NCBI GenBank assembly: GCA_011800805.1
Contig: MPNW01000725.1
Span: 63,649 to 82,469, forward strand
Reading direction: 5' to 3'
Length of the DNA stretch: 18,821 nt
From: Hirudo medicinalis
Lineage: Eukaryota > Annelida > Clitellata > Hirudinida > Hirudinidae
A program made the position numbers and the translations under genes. Positions 10,204-18,821 of this stretch are shown here, one piece after another. The first letter of the stretch is position 1; each line of letters opens with the position of its first letter. Below the pieces are notes generated by a model, which was given only the letters and a program-made list of their open reading frames with translations, was not told the origin of the DNA and did no database searches.

Positions 10204-10973
10204 CAACACCAATAACAGCTATGATAATAATAGCTATTAATATTCATCGTATCTAATAAAAATAATAAATTAGCAATGTCAATAAAGCATTAGAATAATA
10301 TTAACAGTTGATAAAATTACCCCATTTCCAGGAAGATCTGTCTGAACTGAGACCTGACCTTGAGCAAGGGATTCAGATGACCCCCACTTAAGGGGACACC
10401 TTTGGCATTGAAGTTGTACTTCTTGAACTTCATTGTGTCCCAAGAACCACTGACCAACAATTACGACGATATTAATTTGGCATTAAATATTCATTACAAT
10501 CGACTTCATAAGTCATTAAAAATTCAGTCGGGCGTACAACTTCCGTCAATGGAGGATTAGAATATTAGGCTCCACCCACCTGGCAATCATCTCTTCTGTA
10601 ATTTCAGTCTCCAGTTTCTCAAGGTTAGTGGTGAACTGAGGACCTCTCCTCACGACGTAGGACACAATTGTGCTGTTCAAATGATGTGGTTGTTGATGTA
10701 TAATGTTAGACTGTTATCGACGAGAATAATCAGCTCAATATCGTTAACTGATGTAGTTAGCTAAGTTAACTATACTTAGTTAAAGTAATTAAAATAATTA
10801 TCAGATGATAATTTATCTATTTATAAATTTTAGTGACACTATATAAAATGCTGTCTGGAATTTATACAGTGACAAGAAAGCCCTATCACACTAAATCAGA
10901 GCATGATTTCATCAGAAGTTTCATCATCATAAGCAATTGAAAGTGAATCATCATCATCATCATCACCACCGCC

Positions 10974-11007
<34 letters not shown>

Positions 11008-12616
11008 TCAACCTCTCTTCAATGAGTTTCCTCTTCTTGCACTCCTCTCTCTGCTCCTTAGTGATCTCCTTCCTCTCCTGCACATTTTGGCAGATCTTCT
11101 GAACCGAGTCCTCTATTTTGTCCACCTGAAAGCAGGAAGCAGGAGCTCATTACTTTTTGAAAGCCAGTTAATTGTTAATGAGTCAATATGTTAATGAAAG
11201 GATATTACAATTTATAGTGCAAAATTTATAATCACAATTTAAAAAATCCTCTTCAAAGCCATTCGCAAAACACAATCAGCTTTTAAGTACATCTGTGAAA
11301 CATTTCCAAGATTATGATACTACTTTTGTTGGAACAATAGGGCAGACGACTACAACTCGTTGGTGGAAAACCTTCTCAAGGCATACACAAGCCTTGACTG
11401 CAACATGTCAGTCACACAGAGATACATTTTTTTCACTCACATCTAGAATTTTGTTCACCAAACTAGGTAATGTAAGTGTCAATTCTATTTGGCTCTATTA
11501 GGTGCCATAGGAGAATGGAATCAAATGAAATCAATGAAATAAAAAACACCAACCTTCCTGAAAACCAGAGGCTCTCCATCAGCCTTCTTCTCCATGGTGA
11601 TCCATTTGAAAGCCATGGCTTTGCTAAAACCCACTTTGGCATTGGCTGATCCTACTTTTGACTGTGAAAATGGAATCAAACAAGTTCAATGTGATAGTGA
11701 TAACGATACAGATTTTGATTAGAGTGGCTTATGTATAGAGTAAAACTAGCAAAACAAAAATAGTTAAGTATTCCTAAAGCATCATTATGCATCAGTATTA
11801 GCTAAACACACAAATCAAGAACCACTCACAAACAGCTCGTCCTTAGTGATGCCCTCCGGAGGAATTACATTGAAGACGATGGCTTCATGACCTCCACACT
11901 TGGCAATCTGCTCACCTTCAGCTGTGAGTAACAACCTTGCTGATGATATCTGTTCACACTCAATAACCTGTGTCAATCAATGAGATAATTTAAAGTACAT
12001 TAAAAATCTACTTGCATATCAGGCATAGTAATTAATAAACTCAATGAAATTTCATGAAATTTAAATCGCATTTCATTCTTGTTTAAATGGGCAATAAATA
12101 CAATGCACTTAGTGGCCTTTTAACAAAATCTTTTTCGAGGAAATCTGATTATTTGAAAATGAAAACCCATGCTTCATAAAATGTGAAAAGTTTATATAGA
12201 ATAATTTCAAGTTGCAAACGCTGTTTTCAGATTTAGGTGCATGTCCACTTTTTTCTTAATCTAATTATAAATTTCCTGTGTCTTAACCATCTGCCACAAG
12301 AGGCACAGAATGGAAAAAGAAAACTCATACAAAACAGAAATTAAATGATCATAAAGTAAAAACCAAAGGTATTTATTCCGAAATAATTATCTAAATTGTA
12401 AAAAAAAGTATACAATCTTCAGTTTCATCACAGGCAAGACAAATTGCATCGCATTCTGAGCGATAAGAAAAAAGTCACCTCGCCAAGAGACTGGAGGCTT
12501 TTAATAGCTCCGACAATCTTTTGATGGTCAACTGAAAGTTCTTCAGACAATTTTAAGGACTCCACACTTTCTCTCTTGGACAACAAGTCCAACACGACAT
12601 CGCTGAATTCAGCCAT
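8376..12616 (-). CDS. FARSA: Phenylalanyl-tRNA synthetase alpha, 12 exons
   Basis: Catalytic chain of the cytosolic alpha2-beta2 enzyme that charges tRNA-Phe. Exons in transcript order: 12616-12479, 11967-11830, 11661-11554, 11125-11013, 10672-10580, 10449-10321, 10145-10030, 9855-9671, 9482-9314, 9051-8974, 8772-8658 and 8481-8376. They sum to 1488 nt, or 495 residues (human about 508), with phase kept at all eleven junctions. The N-terminal winged-helix part ([20 protein letters not shown]) is followed by linker helices and the class II catalytic core: [20 protein letters not shown], motif 2 region [19 protein letters not shown], the [14 protein letters not shown] strand, and motif 3 region [11 protein letters not shown]. 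The start at MAEFSDVV matches the family N-terminus and sits in a good context (GTGATGG); an in-frame upstream ATG exists at 12676. All donors start GT, although AAGGTTGGT and AGGTTGAT are weak. Confidence 0.96.
8884..8902. repeat. (AAT)n microsatellite in FARSA intron
   Basis: Short perfect trinucleotide run in the intron between FARSA exons 10 and 11, about 85 bp from the exon 10 donor. Confidence 0.9.
9948..9970. repeat. (AAT)n microsatellite in FARSA intron
   Basis: Trinucleotide run in the intron between FARSA exons 7 and 8. On the transcribed strand it reads (ATT)n. Confidence 0.9.
10173..10200. repeat. (AAT)n microsatellite near FARSA exon 7
   Basis: Trinucleotide run in the intron between FARSA exons 6 and 7, passing into CAA units. 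It lies about 25 bp upstream of the exon 7 acceptor in the transcript sense, within the usual pyrimidine-tract and branch-point zone. Confidence 0.9.
10948..11011. repeat. Compound (TCA/CCA)n repeat touching a splice donor
   Basis: On the minus strand this reads GATGATG..GGTGGT..GATGAT and begins within the donor GTTGATG of the FARSA exon 4 intron (exon end 11013, GT at 11012-11011). Retention of the intron would add a Met/Val-rich run. Apparent poly-His and poly-Met open frames here are products of the repeat. Confidence 0.9.
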
Positions 12617-13084
12617 CACCGCTTCTGTCCACACATGCACTTCGAGATCAAATGTTTGTATTAGTGGCCCATCCAATCAGAAATTATGAAAATCAATATA
12701 TAAATTAATACACGTATTCATATAATAACTTGAAATTAACAAAACCTAAAAAAATTAATAAATAAAATCTCAAGATTCGATCTCGGAATGTCTGTCTGCC
12801 GACAATGTAAGGAATGAAGCAGATGTGAGATTTTAGAATGATTTATTTTTTTATAGCAATTAAAACACTCCAATAATTACTTTAAAAATAGCTTATATAG
12901 AGTTAAAACAAGTTAATTACTTTAAAAATAGAGTTTATTCACAAATTTATTAACGGGGCGTAATAAGTTATTACTAATAACAGCTAGGCTGGCATTATTT
13001 AATTCGTTTGAAGGCAAATGTTAGAGCCCAAAGCTAAACACCGGTAGATCAGCATTTTTTAAATTTGTTTACACATTGCGGCTC
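12617..13084. other. Upstream region of FARSA
   Basis: AT-rich DNA that should contain the FARSA promoter and 5' UTR. I see no clear TATA box or other named element. A 17-bp direct repeat, AATTACTTTAAAAATAG, occurs at 12875-12891 and 12915-12931, exactly 40 bp apart. Confidence 0.4.
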
Positions 13085-13093
13085 GCGACTTTG

Positions 13094-13162
13094 TTTTTGC
13101 AGAATAAACGAAGGTCTTATGAATAATTAATATCAACGCTGAAGCATGATTGGTCGAAGAGG
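13094..13162 (+). repeat. Left terminal inverted repeat, 69 bp
   Basis: Perfect reverse complement of 13994-14062. It begins TTTTTGCAGAATAAACG and ends GGTCGAAGAGG at its inner edge. Confidence 0.9.
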
Positions 13163-13354
13163 GAAATTCCATTGTCGACGCAGAGTGGTGAACACGAGAC
13201 TTAAACGACTCTATGGCTGGTCCTAAGGTGACTGGGCTAGACTAGTACAGATTCTTGAGTTTGTCATAAAACTCAATTTATCATCCAAGGCAGGATCAGA
13301 AGTTGATGTGATTGCTTACATCTCTCATTGAATTGTCATTACTAGAGGCAACTT

Positions 13355-13438
13355 TTGATTGGTTTGATTCTCTTACTTCCAAGTCACTACTTATCCTAAG
13401 AACTGCATCTGGCATGGAAGAGAGTGAATCAAACCAGA
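13355..13438. repeat. Internal inverted repeat in the 1 kb element
   Basis: GGTTTGATTCTCTTACTTCC (about 13361-13380) is nearly the reverse complement of GGAAGAGAGTGAATCAAACC (about 13416-13435), with a spacer of about 35 bp. A folded single strand would form a second stem inside the long one. Confidence 0.7.
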
Positions 13439-13993
13439 TCCATGGAATCTTGGTACAATTGCCACAATGTGGAAACGGCGGCGCGTCTCTGGGTCCACAA
13501 CTGGCAGAAAATTCCAACTTGGAATTTGGAAGACCTTCATTACTGCAGTTTGATGCTTGCAGGGTCTTCCAGTATTACCAAAAAAATAAAACATTAGATG
13601 CTGAGAATATACACACATTAATGCCAACTACCACTTCTGGAATTAGAGCAAAGGTGTTTGCAAACAGTGTCTTAAATAATTAACTTTTGAATAATTAAAT
13701 TTTGAAGTTTTTAAAGAATAATATTTGCATTAAAAAGCTGTAGCACCAAGCTTTGTCAGAGTTATTAATAAAATATGGCTAATGAAACACTACAATATTT
13801 CAATGACTCGCTAGAGCTAGGGATTACTACTTGAATGCAACCTGCAACTTTTCTGCTATTTTATCGTCGATTGGAGGGTACAACAAAAAGAACAAGCAAA
13901 AACTCTCATTTTGAAGTCAGCTCAACTCGGCTTAGCCATTTCCTACAAGATCTAAATTTGGTTAATTTTAGCTACAGCTGAGTTTCCGCGGTT

Positions 13994-14062
13994 CCTCTTC
14001 GACCAATCATGCTTCAGCGTTGATATTAATTATTCATAAGACCTTCGTTTATTCTGCAAAAA
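13994..14062 (-). repeat. Right terminal inverted repeat, 69 bp
   Basis: Perfect reverse complement of 13094-13162. Beyond it the sequence AAATGTCGC weakly continues the inverted match. Confidence 0.9.
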
Positions 14063-14070
14063 AATGTCGC

Positions 14071-14469
14071 TTGCATGGCTGCTCCCTCGCGCATTGATTG
14101 TGTTTTGAGGCTTAAACATGAGCAAACAAAACAAATCATTAATGGAAATTAAATCAAGTAATATCTCATTTATTATACTTTCTTAAATAAGTTTTAGTGC
14201 AGTAAATGCAATTTTCATGTCCTATTGATAATTTACCAGTAGTTTAAGATGCTTCCCATTAAAAAGCAGTTTTAAATGGTTAAACTATCTATAATATAAT
14301 ACAGAAAGTGCACGTGTATGTCTTTCTGTTTCAAGAACTCCTCCCAAATGGTGAACGGTAGCGACTTGAAATGTGCACACTTCTCTGTGCTATTAGGTCC
14401 ACTGTGCTATTTTCAATTTCCAACTTTCACCTTTTCCTAAATCGCATACGAGCTTTAAACTCCAGAGCT
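14071..14469. other. Intergenic, nothing recognised
   Basis: AT-rich sequence between the inverted-repeat element and the SINE-like block. I see no coding frame, RNA gene or repeat structure that I can support. Confidence 0.5.
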
Positions 14470-14830
14470 ACTGAGAGCAAGGAGCCATTGTGCTCCCGCG
14501 TAGTCTGATATTTGAGACCTCGTCTCTCACGATGACAGCGCGGGTTCGAGTCCCGTCCTAATCGCCCAGTTCTTTGGGGCAAGCAGCAGGCTGAATTTAT
14601 ATGTAGTATAAGACTGACGAAGCCGGTTTATAAAATCTAATATATTATAAGTGCAAGTTAGCTCAGAGGGGTGCGTTCCTGCTTGCAGCGGTAAAGGCAG
14701 TGTCGCAATGTCTCGTGTTCGAAACCCAGCTTGCATTTCTACAAGCGCCCTTGTGGGAAGGAGCGCTATATAAAATGTTAATAAAAAGAGCCTCTAACAC
14801 AATGCATATAGCGCTATATAAATCAACTAC
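14470..14830 (+). mobile_element. tRNA-derived SINE-like sequence, possibly two units
   Basis: Two RNA polymerase III B-box-like words occur: GGTTCGAGTCC at about 14543-14553, flanked by a GCGGG/CCCGT T-arm stem, and GTTCGAAACCC at about 14717-14727. The second has a matching A box (TTAGCTCAGAGGGG, from about 14658) and weak acceptor-stem pairing (GCAAG at 14653 with CTTGC ending at 14733). A tail word GCGCTATATAAA occurs twice, at about 14763-14774 and 14811-14822. This fits one SINE inserted beside another, or a dimeric SINE. I cannot assign the family. Confidence 0.55.
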
Positions 14831-14983
14831 ATTTTCGTTTACATTAAGAACAATTTTTCGTTCAAATACTTGTCAATATATGATTGTTCTAACAGATTGA
14901 TAAGTCAATTTGCAAAAGGGTCTACTTTTGTTGCGTCACATTCTTCGTTGCGTTTTTATTTTTTAAATAATAACATCTCCGGA

Positions 14984-16811
14984 ATGTCAACAAGATCGAT
15001 CATTGTCTTACTATTTCTGGCACAAAAAGGTTTCATAAAGTTCGCGATTTAAAACTACGATATGGATTTAGCGTTATCGCTATTAGTGATCTGATCTGAT
15101 CTGTTAGAAGTGATTAAGCTATGAGCTTTACATCAAACCACTATATATCTCAATTGTACATCAGCGACGGATTTACCCAGGTGGAGGCCCGGTGCAGTGA
15201 GGTGGTGGTGGAGGCCCACAAGCCTCTGCGCCAGCCTTGTAGTCCTATTGTCTTCTGAGAAGCAAAAAAAGTTTCTTTAGTTGGCGGAGGCCCTGTGCAG
15301 TGGCACAACCCGTCCATATCTAAATCAGGCACTGCCGGATATCAAATATATATCAATTACAACAATGAACATAATATAGCCCCGCATTCTTTGATTTACT
15401 TAAAGTGATTTTTAACTAAATTTAAATTAGAAATTATGATTACGCCATAGTAGGTTATGACATAATAAGATAAGACAAAATTTAGTCTTTATTTATTTGA
15501 CTCCAATTTTCCAATCCTAAAAACTTTGCCGCTACCTCAAACTCGCCTGCCTTCGTTTTCCGCAGGGTTGGCAGAGAGGAATGTGGCTCTAAATAAGAAA
15601 GCTACTTATTGCGAAATGAATATGCAGCTGAGCAAAGAACTGCTTGATGGAGACAAGAACATCAGCTACGTTGTTAATACGCTGTGCATGTCCAAGAGTT
15701 ACATCGATGTCTTCTTGGGAAAGGATTACCTCATACATTATGCAGTCCTGTACGAGGGGTACAGCCACCTAGAAAGTTGGATTTTGTTTTATTGTTTATT
15801 GTTTTACATCATTTGTTACTTTATTGTTTTGGCTTTACATTGCATTAAAATTGTTATTACTTATTATATCGGTCAATGTTAGAGCGGTTAATATTTCGTA
15901 TAAAGTAGGCAAACAAGTTAATAAACTGCAATTTGTGGAATCATTTTGATCTTTTGAGAGGAGGAATGTAATGCCAGATGTTAGCCAAGATGGAATATTT
16001 TCAGGTTTTTTTTTTATTAATTCATTAAGAGAAGAAAATAAAGAATTTTTTATCATTATTAGTATTATTGTTTTATTATTATCTTTATTAATATCTGCCT
16101 CAGACTCCCACTTGTCCTGGCGGTCCTTCATAGTAGAATTCGTTAAGAATGGGAAGGTGGTTCTTTGCGGTAAAAATCTCGTCTACCGACCCAAGAACTC
16201 TCAAAGAGCTGCCAACTGTTTCAGGTCGGAAACTCCATATTCAGCTATCAGGCTCTCCACTAACAAGAACGAAGGGTTCGTCATTGCGGAGTTCGAGGTT
16301 ATAACTTGGGTGAGTTGCACATTAATTAAGTGTTTTTTTTGTAAATAGATTTAAATCGACATTTCACTACTTGGGAATGTGGTTATTATTATTATAGTAT
16401 TGTTATGAATATTCTCAGATATGCAATTCTTAGATTACTATTATTAATAGCAATAATTCTAAGTTTTAATTACTACTGCTGTTGCTTATGTCACTTATTC
16501 ATTTCAAAACCATCGGCATAAACTTCCAACTAAGGATCCGACAGGCACGGCAATGTAACTGTGGTCCACCGTGGCTGTTTCGAGAATTTTTGGATCCATG
16601 AATCTCCTGATGGACTGAAGGACATGTCTGATTGTTTCGGTCGTTGTAGCGGATACGGTTTTGCCGTTGCTGCCCTCAGCGTGGTATAAATTAATTGTAA
16701 TAATTATAAGTCCTTGGTCTTATTTAAGAATTATTATTATTATAACTATTGATGAATTGGAGTTAATAGCAATAATAATAGTAATACTACTACTACTAAC
16801 AATAATAATAA

Positions 16812-16875
<64 letters not shown>

Positions 16876-17713
16876 GTAATAATAATAATAAGGCAGTTGA
16901 CGGCCGGCATAAACCAATTATTTGTTAATGCGTTACCCATTGACATTTGCTTATTTCACAAATCTTAGTCCACGTAGGCCATAATATTAATGACATAATG
17001 CATAACATTACTAATAATATTTAATATTTTAAGTGCTTTAATGATGTCATAATTCACAAAGAATGCATCAGGGATGCCCCAGTGCCACTGTAGCACGGAC
17101 TACGTCGCAGAGACTGAGATTCCAACCAAGGAGTGTGACAAATACTGCGGCAGTAAACATGAAATGTGCGGTGGTGTTGGAAAATATTCTGTATATTATG
17201 GTCAGCTTTCATTTAAAAGTCACCGATTGACTGATCGATAGTCATAATTTTTATCATTTTATCTTAATCATAATATTATTATCTTTACTATTACTTGTAT
17301 TTATTTATTTATTTATTTATTTATTTTTGTTATGTAGCAATTAATTAGTTCCTTAATTATTAAGAGTCGTGATTTTTCAAACCTAATAATGTAACATAAT
17401 AACATTAAAAGTCATAATATCAATACCCTAGGCCGCCAAAGGGGCAAGTGCCCAGAGGCCGGGCAATTGTTTTGGGGGCCCGCCCGGGTATTAAAATATT
17501 AAAACATTACAATTATGACTTTCTTGCTTTTCCATTACCAAATTGACATAATGTAGGAGCCCTAAATTTGTGTCGGCGGCCCTGTCAATATTGACTGCAT
17601 TAGCAGGGTTATGGTGGTGGTGATGATGATGATGATATCTATTGCTGATATGTTGAGAGTTATGAACAAACTTTTTATGATTTTAATTACCGTCATGTTA
17701 ATCAGTCATTCAT

Positions 17714-17790
<77 letters not shown>

Positions 17791-17952
17791 TAGTAATAAT
17801 AATATTGTCCAGTATAATTATTAGTGAAAGTCCAGCTGCCGTACTTCATCGGCTGCAAGACAGTGACTGAGGCAAGTTTTGATTTCAAGGACGAGATGTC
17901 CGTCAGCAAATGCGTCAGACTTTGTGAACGGAGTGCCAGCGTTGTCCTTTTG
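14984..17952 (+). CDS. Secreted F-type-lectin-like/WSC protein, 3' partial
   Basis: Likely extracellular carbohydrate-binding protein. Proposed exons: 14984-15029, 15566-15775, 16104-16309, 16545-16683, 17083-17200 and 17831-17952, then continuing beyond what I can see. Exon 1 encodes MSTRSIIVLLFLAQK, a signal-peptide-like start whose phase fits exon 2. Exons 2-3 form an F5/8-type (fucolectin-like) domain: RNVALNKKATYC, ELLDGDKN, then FVIAEFEVITW at the end. Exons 4-5 form a WSC domain with eight cysteines: GCFENFW, DCFGRC, CHCSTDY, ECDKYC and MCGG, ending in KYSVYYG. Exon 6 opens a second WSC domain (GCKTV, KCVRLC) whose other half is not found before the window end. The exon 3 to exon 4 junction does not fit: exon 3 ends in phase 0 but exon 4 needs two more bases. 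A missing small exon, an indel or decay is possible. I do not know a named gene for it. Confidence 0.65.
15162..15334. mobile_element. Possible small MITE-like element
   Basis: The left end CAGCGACGGATTTA (15162-15175) resembles the reverse complement of the right end (15321-15334, CAGTGCCTGATTTA), matching at about 10 of 14 positions. The interior repeats a GGAGGCCC(G/T)GTGCAGTG word twice in direct orientation (about 15182 and 15286). It lies in intron 1 of the lectin/WSC gene. I see no target-site duplication, so this is tentative. Confidence 0.35.
15335..15565. other. Rest of intron 1 of the lectin/WSC gene
   Basis: AT-rich intronic DNA ending in the pyrimidine-rich acceptor CGTTTTCCGCAG at 15565. 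Nothing else is recognised. Confidence 0.4.
16770..16891. repeat. Long (AAT)n microsatellite
   Basis: About 120 bp of nearly pure AAT units, with a few AGT and ACT interruptions, in the intron between the two halves of the first WSC domain. Poly-Tyr and poly-Ile open frames on the minus strand are products of the repeat. Confidence 0.95.
17299..17327. repeat. (TTTA)n microsatellite
   Basis: Short perfect tetranucleotide run in the intron before the second WSC exon. Confidence 0.9.
17430..17590. repeat. GC-rich repeat fragment
   Basis: A GC-rich island (AGGCCGGGC, GGGGGCCCGCCCGGG, then GGCGGCCCTG at its right end) stands out from the AT-rich intron. The GGCCC words and general look resemble the element at 15162-15334, suggesting a related transposon remnant. 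No clear terminal repeats. Confidence 0.3.
17716..17789. repeat. (ATT)n microsatellite
   Basis: About 24 perfect ATT units ending roughly 40 bp before the exon at 17831, close to where its branch point should be. Confidence 0.95.
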
Positions 17953-18465
17953 GTAAACTGAGTGAAATGCTAATTTGAAAATTTGATTTAAAATTGAATT
18001 AATTACAGTCCGGCTTTAATTAAATTAATCAAATTAATTCAACTTTTTAGTCGATGTTGATAATATTAATAGAAGATGTTAAAGATTGCAGTTATAACTA
18101 AAACTAATACCAATAAATAGTTGACGATATCTGTAACAAATAATTTGATAAATAATAAATACTTAAAAATATGAGAATTGTTGAAGAAGAATAGAAGAAT
18201 AACGATGCTAGTTGCCTAGCTTGTTCACAATCTCCGAAAGCACGCACCGCCAAGGAAGGCTCTCTGGAGTGGGCGCTACATAAATTTTAAAGCTGTTTAT
18301 AAAGCGCCTTTCCATCTTATTCAGACACTTAAGGCACTCAAAATAACGGCTAAATACAAATTGCAATCAATGGAGATGATTTTAATAAAATTGTTAAGAA
18401 ATATTTTATATTATTTATATTATTTATGAAACAAATAATTTCCTCTCAAGGAGGTTTAACAATAA
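17953..18465. other. AT-rich stretch after the last visible WSC exon
   Basis: This should be intron if the gene continues. I looked for the second half of the WSC domain (paired C-x-C, then CGG) and found none in it or in the remaining 18466-18821. It includes the inverted SINE-like tail at 18272-18308. Confidence 0.4.
18272..18308. repeat. Inverted SINE-tail-like palindrome
   Basis: GGCGCTACATAAA is followed 11 bp later by TTTATAAAGCGCC, which is nearly its reverse complement. The word is close to the GCGCTATATAAA tails at about 14763 and 14811, suggesting the tail ends of two elements abutting head to head, or one element with palindromic ends. Confidence 0.6.
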
Positions 18466-18535
18466 CAATACAATACAATACAATACAATACAATACAATA
18501 CAATACAATACAATACAATACAATACAATACAATA
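18466..18535. repeat. (CAATA)n pentanucleotide repeat, 14 units
   Basis: Fourteen perfect units, followed by a slightly altered TAATA. The open frame across it encodes IQYNT repeats, a product of the repeat rather than a gene. Confidence 0.95.
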
Positions 18536-18718
18536 TAATATATACTTTACATATAATAATTTTGTTTACTTTTATATGCCTATTTGTAACGTGTTGATGA
18601 GGGTCAGTCTGATGGCGGAAGTGTGCGTTTCCTTAAGGCTGACCCTTGAGTTATCTTGTTTGTTTTTTCTGTTGGTTTACTGTTGTGCTTGGTTCATAAA
18701 TAAAATTGCTCGAAAAAA

Positions 18719-18821
18719 TATATAATATAATATAATATAATATAATATAATATAATATAATATAATATAATATAATATAATATAATATAATATAATATAA
18801 TGTGATGTGATGTGATGTGAT
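18719..18821. repeat. (TATAA)n passing into (TGTGA)n
   Basis: About 16 units of TATAA run to 18800, then switch cleanly to TGTGA, which continues to the window edge. The two motifs differ by A to G changes at positions 2 and 4 of the unit. Confidence 0.95.

Larger units (their letters stand above)
13085..14070. mobile_element. Non-autonomous inverted-repeat DNA element, ~1 kb
   Basis: The left end 13094-13162 and the right end 13994-14062 are perfect reverse complements over 69 bp. A short imperfect extension reaches a shared GCGAC at about 13085 on the left and 14070 on the right. The ~830-bp interior has only short, unrecognised open frames, none resembling a transposase. I cannot define a target-site duplication. 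The form fits a foldback or MITE-like non-autonomous DNA transposon. The complete identity of the arms suggests recent activity or gene conversion. Confidence 0.7.

Noticed and set aside
10937..11194. Poly-His/poly-Met proteins around 10.9-11.2 kb
   Set aside because: They are translations of the trinucleotide repeat in a FARSA intron, partly antisense to FARSA exon 4.
13312..13683. 123-codon plus-strand frame inside the inverted-repeat element as a transposase
   Set aside because: No DDE-type or other transposase motif; the frame spans the internal inverted repeat and resembles nothing I recognise.
14653..14734. Functional tRNA gene
   Set aside because: A and B boxes and part of an acceptor stem are present, but no credible anticodon stem and loop can be drawn and the sequence runs into a SINE-like tail.
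16720..16946. Poly-Tyr and poly-Ile frames
   Set aside because: Produced by the (AAT)n microsatellite.

Overview
The window is animal (metazoan) nuclear DNA. Every recognisable gene is split by GT-AG introns, intergenic and intronic DNA is AT-rich and full of microsatellites, and tRNA-derived SINE-like sequence and at least one inverted-repeat transposon-like element are present. The proteins are clearly bilaterian-grade or at least metazoan in type. The secreted lectin-like/WSC gene and the SINE tails fit a marine invertebrate (lophotrochozoan or ambulacrarian are my guesses), but the sequence does not fix the phylum.

Layout. 1-1171: upstream DNA with a possible tiny first exon of a divergent minus-strand gene near 750-769. 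1172-6281 (+): a complete class I histone deacetylase of the HDAC1/2 type, 11 exons, 531 residues, all catalytic residues present. Its third intron (1843-3367) carries four same-orientation copies of a ~60-80 bp hairpin-forming sequence. Its ninth intron holds an in-frame candidate cassette exon (5213-5263). 6826-7925 (-): AIMP2, the scaffold protein of the multi-aminoacyl-tRNA synthetase complex, convergent with HDAC1; its first exon is not found. 8376-12616 (-): complete FARSA, the catalytic alpha chain of cytosolic phenylalanyl-tRNA synthetase, 12 exons, 495 residues. About 13085-14070: a ~1 kb element bounded by 69-bp perfect terminal inverted repeats. 14470-14830: tRNA-derived SINE-like sequence with two B boxes. 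14984 to beyond 17952 (+): a secreted protein with an F-type-lectin/discoidin-like domain and at least two WSC domains, 3' end outside the window. 18260-18821: SINE-like tail and long pentanucleotide repeats.

How they relate. HDAC1 is a nuclear chromatin enzyme, while AIMP2 and FARSA both serve tRNA aminoacylation and lie head to tail about 450 bp apart on the same strand. This is a suggestive but unproven pairing. The lectin/WSC gene is unrelated and sits in the most repeat-rich part. I built the exon models by eye from splice signals, reading phase and remembered family alignments. Both complete models close in frame (1596 nt and 1488 nt including stops). The most unusual observations are the intronic hairpin family in HDAC1, the symmetric 51-nt candidate exon in its tail region, and the lectin-WSC gene.
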